Part shown: positions 25,754 through 33,719 of the stretch, one piece after another
How the letters are laid out: the number at the start of each line of letters is the position of its first letter
How positions within the stretch are numbered: the stretch's first letter is position 1
From: G965222505 sp965222505
Lineage (GTDB): Bacteria > Bacteroidota > Rhodothermia > Rhodothermales > DATKEJ01
Assembly (NCBI GenBank): GCA_965222505.1
Contig: OZ244956.1
Location: 1,054,001-1,118,000, forward strand
Direction of reading: 5' to 3'
DNA: 64,000 bases
Program-made: the position numbers and the translations under genes
Notes under the pieces: generated by a model
Told to the model about the DNA's origin: nothing
The model's database searches: none
Seen by the model: the letters and a program-made list of their open reading frames with translations, nothing else

Positions 25754-26325
25754 GCGTTCAGGGCAGCCCGCAGCAACTGGCGGGCGCGATGTAATTGGCC
25801 TTTTGTGGTCCCTACGGTTATGTGCATCAGTTCGGCGATTTCGGCATGGCGATAACCTTCTACATCATGCAGGACAAACACCAGTCGGGCTTTTTCCGGC
25901 AGGGTTGCAATGGCCCGTTCCAGGTCGATGCCCCCTCCAGCCGGGTGTGTTGTTTCGGGCTGGTCGAGACTGGACCAATCGGCGGTGGCTTCAAATCGGT
26001 TTCGCCATCTACTGCGGGTCCGGCGTGCATCCAACACCATGCGTACCGTAAGGCGGCTCAGCCAGTGGCCGAACGGGGCCTCGAAACGGTAGGTATTGAT
26101 GCGTTCCCAGGCGCGCACAAACACATCCTGGACAATCTCCGCAGTGCGGCGTGGATCGGCCGTCATGCGCAAACAAAGGGCATACACCCGGTCTACCTCC
26201 CGGCGATACAGTTTTTCAAAGGCCTTCCGATTACCCGCCTGTACCCGCCGAACGAGCAGATCCAGCGGCTCCGCCGAATCAGGCGGTGGCAAAGCAGCTT
26301 CCGAACGGGATAAAGGGATGACCAT
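25750..26325 (-). CDS. RNA polymerase sigma factor, ECF type
   Basis: About 191 residues. Region 2 runs from AFEKLYRREVDRVYALCLRM through AEIVQDVFVRAWERINTYR and FGHWLSRLTVRMVLDARR. Region 4 has LPEKARLVFVLHDVEGYRHA and EIAELMHITVGTTKGQLHRA. The protein directs RNA polymerase to a small regulon, presumably controlled by the overlapping FecR-type gene. The frame continues 56 codons upstream of the ATG at 26325, but that stretch translates an intergenic repeat and is not expected to be coding. Likely targets include the dioxygenase-YceI pair just downstream. Confidence 0.92.
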   Translation of the reverse strand: MVIPLSRSEAALPPPDSAEPLDLLVRRVQAGNRKAFEKLYRREVDRVYALCLRMTADPRRTAEIVQDVFVRAWERINTYRFEAPFGHWLSRLTVRMVLDARRTRSRWRNRFEATADWSSLDQPETTHPAGGGIDLERAIATLPEKARLVFVLHDVEGYRHAEIAELMHITVGTTKGQLHRARQLLRAALNA

Positions 26326-26408
26326 AAACAGGGGCTTTGTCTCTATAGACGCCGCCCCCATACAAAAGGTTGGAATACGTGCGGCAGCTTGCCCTGGGCG
26401 TGATCCGG

Positions 26409-26537
26409 GGTGCGAAATTGGATTTCCAACAATCCACCGGGTTCCAGGGTTGATCTCGTGCCGACCCGCGCCTGGAAATACCTCGACGCCCATATCTGGC
26501 GCACAAACAAAAAAAGCCCGGCGTTTCTGCGCCGGGC
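26409..26537 (-). terminator. Cold-shock gene terminator with adjacent decayed repeat
   Basis: AGCCCGGCG (to 26523) pairs with CGCCGGGC (26530-26537). A run of A at 26509-26515 gives a U tract on the minus strand, making a good terminator for the cold-shock gene at 26561. Next to it, 26409-26468 repeats the spacer sequence seen at 13883 (AACAATCCACCGGGTTCCA) with a degenerate CGT-loop palindrome. Confidence 0.8.
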
Positions 26538-26560
26538 CTCGTAGTCAACTGAAGCTTTAC

Positions 26561-26773
26561 TTACGCGTCAAGCCGTTGTACGGATTGGGCGCTCAGGCCT
26601 TTGGGCGTGCTCTCTGTATCATACTCTACTTCCTCATTCTCGCGCAGCCCTTCATTCCATTCCAGCCCGAGTACGTTACTCCGGTGGACAAAGACGTCTT
26701 TACTTCCGTCTTCCGGCGAAATGAAGCCGAAGCCTTTTTCGACGTTGAACCATTTGACTTTACCGCGTGGCAT
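26561..26773 (-). CDS. Cold-shock protein (CspA family)
   Basis: A 70-residue single-domain cold-shock protein. It has RNP1-like KGFGFISPEDG and RNP2-like KDVFVHRSNV, preceded by the usual PRGKVKWFNVEK start, and a short C-terminal tail (LSAQSVQRLDA) slightly longer than in CspA. It binds single-stranded nucleic acid and melts RNA structures in the cytoplasm. ATG at 26773; a strong terminator follows. The long untranslated region upstream (over 100 bases before the next feature) is compatible with cold-responsive mRNA folding but not shown. Confidence 0.95.
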   Translation of the reverse strand: MPRGKVKWFNVEKGFGFISPEDGSKDVFVHRSNVLGLEWNEGLRENEEVEYDTESTPKGLSAQSVQRLDA

Positions 26774-26879
26774 AGGGTCCTACCTTACTGGTTGTGCACT
26801 GCATGGGTTTTGCTGGTTTAATGCAAATCCTAACCGTCAAAAACCGGCAGGATTACCCCACACATGATGCTGTGATGTT

Positions 26880-26969
26880 ACTGTGTAACTGATGTTAAGC
26901 CACTTGTTGTTGATCTTGTGCACTTCGACAAGATCGAATGGGCCAAGACGGCGTAACATGGCTGTGTAA
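26880..26969 (+). mobile_element. MITE-like 72-bp element, copy 3, with direct flanks
   Basis: The element is 26889-26960, from CTGATGTTAAGCCA to CGGCGTAACATG. The left terminal repeat has two changes that break pairing, unlike copies 1 and 2. CTGTGTAA stands on both sides (26881-26888 and 26962-26969), extended to nine bases with one mismatch, consistent with a target duplication. The inner stem GATCTTGT/ACAAGATC is perfect here. Confidence 0.75.
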
Positions 26970-27121
26970 TTAGCCTCAACGATGGAAGAAAAGAAATGTT
27001 CACGGGCCTCCCCGTTTTCGTTTTCTATCTTGTGACCCGTCTATCCTGTACCATTCGGCATCCGCTGCACCTAAATAATCAGTAAGTGGACAGCATTACC
27101 TTTAACTACCGCGTACTTGCG

Positions 27122-27240
27122 AAAGCACGGCGTGCTTGTGGCAATGACAGTTACATACGTCCGGGTACTTCTTTGATTTTGCTGTGCAAAGGTCGAGCCC
27201 GGTGTTCGGGTAAAGCTTGCAAACAAAAATCAAAGAAAGC
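27122..27240. other. Gene-free region with nested inverted repeats upstream of the response regulator
   Basis: Between the cold-shock gene and 27468 there is no convincing gene. AAGCACGGCGTGCTT (27123-27137) is a small palindrome. TTCTTTGATTTT (27169-27180) pairs perfectly with AAAATCAAAGAA (27226-27237), enclosing a CCCG/CGGG stem. Together they could form a 69-base structured RNA or be a repeat. The region is A+T-rich near 27280-27320. Confidence 0.5.
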
Positions 27241-27467
27241 CGTGGTTCAACACTGGTTTGCATTGAATTGGTAATCGTGTATATTTACTTTATTTCTTTG
27301 TGCTTTTTGCATTCCCCGATCAATTCACACTATTTCTTTCATTGATTCCCTTCACAGGCCGGTATGGCATTGAAGACCGCGAAAAGGGGAATGTGTATCC
27401 CGTTATCGCGTGAAGCCGAGGGTTCGTTTCGTTACGATATTGTACAGCGTCCGTTATATCCAACCAA

Positions 27468-28151
27468 ATGGGTTCGTTGATGGCCAAAACGCAACCGAGA
27501 GATCCTTCTTCCTTCAACCTGATTAACGTTTGGGTCGTTGAAGACAACACCGAATACCGTTCTACCCTTCAAGGGTTGATTGCAGCACGACATGGGTTGA
27601 TTTGTCCAGAAGCGCTGGGGTCATGTGAAGCCTTATTTACGCTGCTCAACACGGCCTTTGCCCCGGATGTGATCTTGATGGACATTGGCCTACCGGGCAT
27701 GTCCGGCATCGAAGGTGTGGAGCGACTCAAGCGGATATCGCCAGCCACACAGGTGATCATGCTCACCATTCACGAAGACAACGATACGATCTTCAAGGCG
27801 CTGTGTGCCGGAGCCTCTGGCTACCTCCTCAAGACGGCTGAACCGGTCCGCATTTACGAAGCCATTGAAGAGAGTCAGTACGGTGGCACCGTCATGAGCC
27901 CGCAGATTGCCCGCCGCGTGCTAAGCATGTTTACTCAACTCAACGCACCCCAATGGGACTATGGCCTCAGCGACCGTGAAAAAGACGTTTTGCAACACCT
28001 TGTTGGTGGCCATACCAAACAAGAAATTGCCGACGCTTTGTTTCTAAGTTACCATACCATCGACACCCATATGCGTAACATCTACGCCAAGCTGCACGTG
28101 AAGTCGCAAACCGGTGCTATTGCCAAAGCACTCAAAGAACGCTTGGTTTGA
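27468..28151 (+). CDS. NarL/FixJ-family response regulator
   Basis: A 227-residue two-domain regulator. The receiver has acidic pair Glu25-Asp26 (VVEDNTEYRS), phospho-acceptor Asp72 (VILMDIGLPGMSG) and conserved Lys (YLLKTAEP). The C-terminal LuxR-type helix-turn-helix reads LSDREKDVLQHLVGGHTKQE and LFLSYHTIDTHMRNIYAKLH. It should bind DNA when phosphorylated. No kinase is adjacent; the nearest NarX-like kinase is at 34441, with the YcaO locus between. The stop TGA overlaps the first bases of a REP palindrome that leads into the 19-bp array. Confidence 0.93.
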   Translation: MGSLMAKTQPRDPSSFNLINVWVVEDNTEYRSTLQGLIAARHGLICPEALGSCEALFTLLNTAFAPDVILMDIGLPGMSGIEGVERLKRISPATQVIMLTIHEDNDTIFKALCAGASGYLLKTAEPVRIYEAIEESQYGGTVMSPQIARRVLSMFTQLNAPQWDYGLSDREKDVLQHLVGGHTKQEIADALFLSYHTIDTHMRNIYAKLHVKSQTGAIAKALKERLV

Positions 28152-28516
28152 TGCCGGATCAAGTCCGGCAGGACAGTTCAAGTCCGGCAGGACAGTTCAA
28201 GTCCGGCAGGACAGTTCAAGTCCGGCAGAACAACCCAAGTCCGGCAGAACGACCCAAGTCCGGCAGAACAACCCAAGTCCGGCAGAACGACCCAAGTCCG
28301 GCAGAACAACCCAAGTCCGGCAGAACAACCCAAGTCCGGCAGAACGACCCAAGTCCGGCAGAACAACCCAAGTCCGGCAGAACAACCCAAGTCTGGCAGA
28401 ACAACCCAAGTCCGGCAGAACGACCCAAGTCTGGCAGAACAACCCAAGTCCGGCAGGACAACCCAAGTCCGGCAGAACAACCCAAGTCCGGCAGAACGAC
28501 CCAAGTCCGGCAGGAC
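28150..28516 (+). repeat. REP palindrome and 19 tandem copies of a 19-bp unit
   Basis: GATGCCGGATCAAGTCCGGC (28150-28169) is a hairpin (GCCGGA/TCCGGC). From 28161 its right half, AAGTCCGGC, starts a 19-bp unit that repeats 19 times to about 28516. The first three units end AGGACAGTTC; most later ones end AGAACAACCC or AGAACGACCC. Because 19 is not a multiple of 3 and the unit lacks stops, long frames are open on both strands, but none is credible as protein. It separates the regulator from the 447-aa gene. Confidence 0.95.
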
Positions 28517-28577
28517 CTGAGACCGAGCGCTACAACCGAAGCCACTATTTAGCCGCAGTCCCTTAACCTACATTGCT

Positions 28578-29921
28578 ATGCCCTGGAAACTACCCGCTGC
28601 CCTCCTCAACATTCTCTGGGAAGACATCTACCCGCGCATTGTCCCCTTGATCTGGGAAAGCATCCACGGCGAACGAATTTCGGGGAGAACCACCTTTGCA
28701 AAGCCCAAAACACAACCCTATTTGTCCGCCTACAGCATCCCCAATCTCCTGACGCTGCCGACAGGGCCTCCTATTCCTTCCAGCATAAAAGGACGCAAGA
28801 TCATGCTGCAATGTATGCAAGCGCTTGAAGACCTCAGTACGCGCACGCGGCATTTTGCGTTTTCGGCCTCGTTTCGGGCAGGCTTCGATCTAGTGTGGGA
28901 GTATTTGAATGAAACCACGCCGGGGTTTCCCCCCATCCCCATCTATTTCTATAAAACCGTTGAGCCGGACCCGACCACCCTGGCCGACGTAGCCACACAA
29001 CGACAGAAATACTGGGGGTATGACTTTTTGTTGAGCAATCATGGTCTGTTTATCGCTGTACCCCCGGACCCCTTTGTTTTACCCCAGCAATACGCTATTA
29101 ATGCCCTGGTTGGAACAGATACCGGACTGTCCGGCGAATACCGGAACAGAAGGGAGATTTACGCCAAATATGCCTTCCGCCGGGTCAGTGAAGCCCCGAT
29201 GGTACTCCCTTTGGGGCAGCCCTCGGAATTCCCGGCTACGCCAACCCTTGACTATTTGTCTTCCCTACCCAGTACTGCTACAGATGAGCAGGTCATGTAT
29301 TACCGCCGGGCAGCGGTCTCTACAGGATCCAACTTTACCGCCGCATGGCCGCCAAGCCGCGAACGCTCGGTAGACATGCTGACCCTGCCTGCTGCAAACT
29401 GGCAACTGAACAGTTCGACCTATGCCAAAGTTATGCAGGCCCACCCGCGCATCGTCGCCGATATCTGGCGATACTGGAATGATGAAATCTACAGGTCCTG
29501 GAAGTACGAGAAGACGCACCCCGGCAGCCCACCCGGCACGATTTTTCTGGACAGAAGCGGCATTTCTTGGCCGGATGCCACGCTGGTTCAATACCTAAAC
29601 CTCCCGCAAACCCGCTACAACCGCCCGGCACCGAACCTCAGCTACACGCTGCCCAACGCGGGTGACCACATCCACTTGTTTGATTGCCGTTCCCTCTACG
29701 GCGACTACATCGAAACCTGGCTTCCACCAGCTGTTGATGCCTCTGGTACAGGCATGAAGTTCGAGCCGCGTTGCGGCCTCCATGAGGTTTTGATCACTAA
29801 TCAGGGGGTATTGCTTCCAGAACTGAGAAAACCGCCCACTGAAAATCAACTTATGGATGCCTGGGTTCAGGGGCATAGCGCCTTGCCGATTTTCACGGAC
29901 ACCGGCAAATGCCACAGCTGA
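28578..29921 (+). CDS. Unknown-family protein, paralog of the next gene; candidate truncated RiPP substrate
   Basis: A 447-residue protein that I do not recognise. It has no signal peptide or membrane span. It starts MPWKLPAALLNILWEDIYPR and contains YAKYAFRRVSEAPMVL, AAVSTGSNFTAAWPP, YAKVMQAHPRIVADIWRYW, PQTRYNR and LYGDYIETWLPP, all shared with the 476-aa neighbour. The conserved C-terminus is LMDAWVQGHSALPIFTDTGK then CHS and stop. The neighbour continues CHCFNEPC instead; here a tandem duplication has cut off the tail. Position before a YcaO enzyme suggests that these are its substrates or partners. That is an inference from context and the Cys-rich end, not a family match. ATG at 28578. 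Confidence 0.75.
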   Translation: MPWKLPAALLNILWEDIYPRIVPLIWESIHGERISGRTTFAKPKTQPYLSAYSIPNLLTLPTGPPIPSSIKGRKIMLQCMQALEDLSTRTRHFAFSASFRAGFDLVWEYLNETTPGFPPIPIYFYKTVEPDPTTLADVATQRQKYWGYDFLLSNHGLFIAVPPDPFVLPQQYAINALVGTDTGLSGEYRNRREIYAKYAFRRVSEAPMVLPLGQPSEFPATPTLDYLSSLPSTATDEQVMYYRRAAVSTGSNFTAAWPPSRERSVDMLTLPAANWQLNSSTYAKVMQAHPRIVADIWRYWNDEIYRSWKYEKTHPGSPPGTIFLDRSGISWPDATLVQYLNLPQTRYNRPAPNLSYTLPNAGDHIHLFDCRSLYGDYIETWLPPAVDASGTGMKFEPRCGLHEVLITNQGVLLPELRKPPTENQLMDAWVQGHSALPIFTDTGKCHS

Positions 29922-30028
29922 GAAAACCATCCACTAAAAATCAACTTATGGATACCTGGGTTCAGGGGCATAGCGCCTTGCCGACCTTCACGAACACCGG
30001 CAAATGTCACTGCTTCACCAACTGTTAA
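29918..30028 (+). pseudogene. Duplicated C-terminal tail fragment of the 447-aa gene
   Basis: The last 95 bp of the preceding gene (unit from 29823) are repeated from 29918. The second copy reads LRKPSTKNQLMDTWVQGHSA then LPTFTNTGKCHCFTNC and stop, in a frame two bases off the gene, because 95 is not a multiple of three. It has no start of its own. It keeps the three-cysteine tail which the upstream gene has lost. Most differences between the copies are transitions. The fragment is probably not translated as such. Confidence 0.8.
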
Positions 30029-30059
30029 ACGTCCACTCGTATTTCTTAACAGGTTCGAC

Positions 30060-31490
30060 ATGTCCAAGAAAAAAACCAAAGCCACTATGTCTGAGTCAAA
30101 ATCTTCTGAATCGCGTTGTCTCAAATCAGAGCATTGGGTACTCCCTGCGGCCATCTTAAACATCTTTTGGGAGGATGTTTACCCCAAAATCGTCCCGCTC
30201 ATCTGGGAGAGTATATCCGATCCCAACAGACGCCTCACGCCGGGTTCCTTTATATCCGCACCAGATTACTTGATCTGCGGTACACACACGGAAACGCGTG
30301 GCCGAGAAATTATTATTAAAGCCATTGACATTCTGCTCGATTCAACCTTCAACCAGTTGGACAATAGTGCCCCACATAAATTCTCACCCGAGACAAAAGC
30401 CCAATTTGAATTGGTGAAGGACTACCTTAATGGAGACTTCACGGCACATGGTTTCCCCCCGGTCCCGATTTACTTTTTCCAGACTACGGCCGTCGGCAAC
30501 TGCCATAAACAAGAATCTTGGGGTTACGATTTCATCCTGAGCAGCGTCGGTCTGGACATCCCAGTTCCACCGAACCCTTTCACGATTCCAACAGGCTTGA
30601 ACAACACTAACCGGCTCAAAGAGATCTACTACAAATATGCCTTCCGGCGCATCAGCGTGCCGCCTGTGGTCCTAGCCCCCGGTGCAACCCGGAGCAGTTA
30701 CATGATCGAAAACTATCCTCGCCTGCCTGATGAATTCGCAGCCTCAGACCCCTTGCTGGACTATAAGAAAACCGTGTACTGGCGGGGGGCCGTCTCCACC
30801 GGCTCCAATTACACCACCGGCCTCCCACCACAGCTGATGCTAACCGATGCACAAAGAACCGCACACGGGTATCCTCCATCTACAGAAGAAGAACCCGAAA
30901 AAGAAAAGGAAAAGGAATTCATCTGCAAAAGTAAGACCTGCTGGATGATGACCAGCTCACTCTATGCCAAAATCATGAATGCCCACCCGAGGATCGTCGC
31001 CGACATCTGGCGAAACTGGCAACAAAATATCTACCTCGGTTGGATTGAAGAAGTCAAAACCTCTCCTACGCCCGCTAGCCCCAAGCCACCCAACCCGTAT
31101 ACAGGCACTACATTCATTAGCCGCACGTCTGGTTCAATCATAGACTCCTCAGATCCAAGGTATAACGATTACCTCAACTGCCCACAAACGCGCTACAACC
31201 GGAAGCAATCGAACGGAGATTACCTAGATGCCCGTGGTCTGTACGAAGACTACATCGAAGCCTGGCTCCCCCCGGCCCCGGATCCTTCAGATCCTTCAAC
31301 AAAGGGCATGATGTTCAAAGCCTTACCTGGCCTGCACGAATTTATGATCACCGAGGAAGGCTTTCTAATTCCTGAGTTGCGCAGTCCGCCACGGGTAGAA
31401 CGCCTTATGAATGCCTGGGTCAATGCCCACGGGGCCATGCCCATCTTCACGGACACCGGCAAGTGCCATTGCTTTAACGAGCCGTGTTGA
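30060..31490 (+). CDS. Unknown-family protein with conserved Cys-rich C-terminus; candidate large RiPP-type substrate
   Basis: A 476-residue paralog of the protein at 28578, with no export signal. Shared blocks are LPAAILNIFWEDVYPKIVPL, YYKYAFRRISVPPVVL, GAVSTGSNYTTGLPP, YAKIMNAHPRIVADIWRNW, PQTRYNRK, LYEDYIEAWLPPAP and LMNAWVNAHGAMPIFTDTGK followed by CHCFNEPC and stop. It also carries a lysine/glutamate-rich insertion (EEEPEKEKEKEF) near residue 285. The intact tail has three Cys and two Thr in its last 13 residues, the residues YcaO cyclodehydratases act on. The stop directly abuts the YcaO start. ATG at 30060 with AGG eight bases upstream. Looks less G+C-rich than the flanking genes. Function is inferred from context only. 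Confidence 0.75.
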   Translation: MSKKKTKATMSESKSSESRCLKSEHWVLPAAILNIFWEDVYPKIVPLIWESISDPNRRLTPGSFISAPDYLICGTHTETRGREIIIKAIDILLDSTFNQLDNSAPHKFSPETKAQFELVKDYLNGDFTAHGFPPVPIYFFQTTAVGNCHKQESWGYDFILSSVGLDIPVPPNPFTIPTGLNNTNRLKEIYYKYAFRRISVPPVVLAPGATRSSYMIENYPRLPDEFAASDPLLDYKKTVYWRGAVSTGSNYTTGLPPQLMLTDAQRTAHGYPPSTEEEPEKEKEKEFICKSKTCWMMTSSLYAKIMNAHPRIVADIWRNWQQNIYLGWIEEVKTSPTPASPKPPNPYTGTTFISRTSGSIIDSSDPRYNDYLNCPQTRYNRKQSNGDYLDARGLYEDYIEAWLPPAPDPSDPSTKGMMFKALPGLHEFMITEEGFLIPELRSPPRVERLMNAWVNAHGAMPIFTDTGKCHCFNEPC

Positions 31491-31493
31491 GTG

Positions 31494-33719
31494 ATGCTTG
31501 CACACCCTCGGCTGGCCCCGGCTTTTCAGTGGCACCCGCACGATGCCGATGGGGTGCTGCTGGTGGCCGAAGACCGGTACCGCATCCTGCCGGGGACGGT
31601 GTACCGTGCCCTGCTGCCCCTGCTCGACGGTACGCATACCCCCGATGAACTGGTGCAACACCTGGCCGGCCTCGCCTCAGCCACCGAGGTGTACTACGCC
31701 CTCATGCAACTCGAAGACGCCGGCTATCTCGTCAACGGCACAGCAGCGTCTCCCGAACTGCTTACGTTTTGGGGGCACCTTCGTGTTGATCCCGCTACCG
31801 CGCAACACCGCTTGCACACCCAGCGGGTTGAAATCGTCGATCTGTTCCTGGATGCCCTATCCTTTGCTGAACGCCTGGTCACCTGTGGGGTACAAACCGG
31901 CGCCCCGGCTGACTTGCGGGTCGTGCTCACCCCGGACTACCTCCACCCGAACCTCGAAGCCTTCAACCGAATAGCCTTAGCCACCGACCGGCCCTGGATG
32001 TTGGTTAAACCATCGGGCGTTACCCCATGGCTCGGCCCGTTGTTCAATCCCGGCGAAACAGGATGCTGGCACTGCCTGGCCCACCGCCTGCGCGGCAACC
32101 GACCGGATGCCCTCTTTGCCCAACAGCATCAACATACCTACACCCCCTTTCCCACTCTGCCTTCCATTGCAGCGGCTACGCGCCATCAGGCCGTCACGGA
32201 AATCCTGCGCTGGCTGGCGCAGCCAAATGACCACCCCTTGGCCGGGTGCGTGCATACGCTGGATGTCGTCAATTTGAAAAGGGAAGTCCACCAACTTACC
32301 CGCCGGCCCCAATGTCCGGTTTGCGGTACTGCCCCCACGCCTGATTCTCCCACGCCGGTTGCGCTGCAAAGCCAGCCTGTTATCTATGCACTCGACGGCG
32401 GCCTGCGCATCACCCCGCCCGAGACGACCTTGGCAACGTACGCCCACCACGTTAGCCCCATTACCGGCGTGATTCGGTCACTACAACGAGTGGAGACCCC
32501 GAACGATGCCCTCATTCACAGCTATACGGCCAGCCATGCGATGCACCTCTCCGGCATCACGCTGGGCGTCCTGCGCTACAATACCCGCGACCATAGCGGC
32601 GGAAAGGGGTGTACCGACGTGCAAGCCAAAACCAGCGGCCTCTGCGAGAGCCTGGAACGCTACAGCAGCGTCTTCGACGGCTCAGAACCACGCCGAAGGG
32701 CATCGCTGGTTCAACTCGGGCCTGAAGCGATCCACCCCAATACGTGTATGCTGTTCAGCGATGTCCAATATGCCGAACGCGATGCCTGGAACGCGCAACA
32801 GGGCGTACACTTTCAATACGTTCCCCCACCCTTCGACCCGGAGACCGAAATCGACTGGACACCGGTCTGGTCCCTAACCCACCGGACCCATCGCTACCTC
32901 CCGACGGCCTACTGTTACTTCGGCTACACCAGCCCCAGCACCGATACCTGTACTGGCGATTCCAACGGCCTAGCTGCTGGAAATACGCTGGAAGAAGCCT
33001 TTTTACAAGGGTTTATGGAGCTCGTGGAACGCGATGCCGTGGCGCTCTGGTGGTACAACCGCACCTGTCACCCAGCCCTGGACCTACACAACTTTAAGGA
33101 CGCCTACCTGGATGATGTGGTCGCCTACCATGCCACCCTGGGGCGCTCGTTTTGGGTATTGGATGTAACCAGCGACCTGGGCGTGCCGGTCTGCGTAGCC
33201 CTATCCGCAAAAACCGACGATGGGGCTGAAGACATCCTGATGGGATTCGGGGCACATTTTGATGTACGCATTGCCCTCAAACGGGCGGTAACGGAGGTCA
33301 ACCAATCCTTGCCGACGGTGATGCGACCTATGCATGAACGCGCCCGGCAACTACTGCCGGATTTTGCTGCTGCCTTGAACTGGTGGGCCACCGCCACGCG
33401 GGAGAACCAGCCGTACCTCTGCCCGGCATCTGATGCATGGCTTCCCCCTGATGCTTTTCCAACCCACACCGTTACAGACCTGCGGGAAGAAGCGTACCGT
33501 TGCATAGATCTGGCGGCACGGCATGGCCTGGAGACCCTGGTGCTGGAACAGACCAGACCCGACATTGGCTTGCCTGTCGCCAAAGTGTTCGTACCCGGCC
33601 TTCGGCATTTCTGGAAGCGCCTGGCACCGGGCCGGTTGTATGACATACCGGTTGCACTAGGCCGGTTGCCAGCACCACTAGATGAGACCGCGCTGAACCC
33701 GCTACCCCTGTTCCTTTGA
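31494..33719 (+). CDS. Fused TOMM-type cyclodehydratase: leader-binding domain plus YcaO
   Basis: About 741 residues. Residues 1-85 look like a winged-helix RRE/PqqD-like domain (FQWHPHDADGVLLVAEDRYR, LLPLLDGTHTPDELVQHLAG). Residues 90-290 correspond to the E1/ThiF-like partner with zinc cysteines in GCWHCLAHR and CPVCG. From about 325 is the YcaO domain, with ATP/Mg residues in GLCESLERYSSVFDG and TLEEAFLQGFMELVERDAVA. The end LNPLPLFL recalls the proline-rich C-terminus needed by azoline-forming YcaO enzymes. In TOMM pathways this fusion uses ATP to turn Cys, Ser or Thr of a leader-bearing peptide into azolines. No FMN dehydrogenase is nearby, so azoles may not form. The previous stop touches a GTG at 31491; I use the ATG at 31494. 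Confidence 0.9.
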   Translation: MLAHPRLAPAFQWHPHDADGVLLVAEDRYRILPGTVYRALLPLLDGTHTPDELVQHLAGLASATEVYYALMQLEDAGYLVNGTAASPELLTFWGHLRVDPATAQHRLHTQRVEIVDLFLDALSFAERLVTCGVQTGAPADLRVVLTPDYLHPNLEAFNRIALATDRPWMLVKPSGVTPWLGPLFNPGETGCWHCLAHRLRGNRPDALFAQQHQHTYTPFPTLPSIAAATRHQAVTEILRWLAQPNDHPLAGCVHTLDVVNLKREVHQLTRRPQCPVCGTAPTPDSPTPVALQSQPVIYALDGGLRITPPETTLATYAHHVSPITGVIRSLQRVETPNDALIHSYTASHAMHLSGITLGVLRYNTRDHSGGKGCTDVQAKTSGLCESLERYSSVFDGSEPRRRASLVQLGPEAIHPNTCMLFSDVQYAERDAWNAQQGVHFQYVPPPFDPETEIDWTPVWSLTHRTHRYLPTAYCYFGYTSPSTDTCTGDSNGLAAGNTLEEAFLQGFMELVERDAVALWWYNRTCHPALDLHNFKDAYLDDVVAYHATLGRSFWVLDVTSDLGVPVCVALSAKTDDGAEDILMGFGAHFDVRIALKRAVTEVNQSLPTVMRPMHERARQLLPDFAAALNWWATATRENQPYLCPASDAWLPPDAFPTHTVTDLREEAYRCIDLAARHGLETLVLEQTRPDIGLPVAKVFVPGLRHFWKRLAPGRLYDIPVALGRLPAPLDETALNPLPLFL

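Noticed and set aside
26326..26493. Long N-terminus for the sigma factor
   Set aside because: It would translate a spacer repeat also found at 13883, and ECF sigma factors start close to region 2.
27086..27274. Small plus-strand gene of 62 codons
   Set aside because: No recognisable family or ribosome-binding site, and it overlaps the nested inverted repeat.
28150..28516. CRISPR array or repetitive-protein gene
   Set aside because: Units are contiguous 19-mers without unique spacers and no cas genes are present. The open frames on both strands arise because the unit lacks stops and its length is not a multiple of three.
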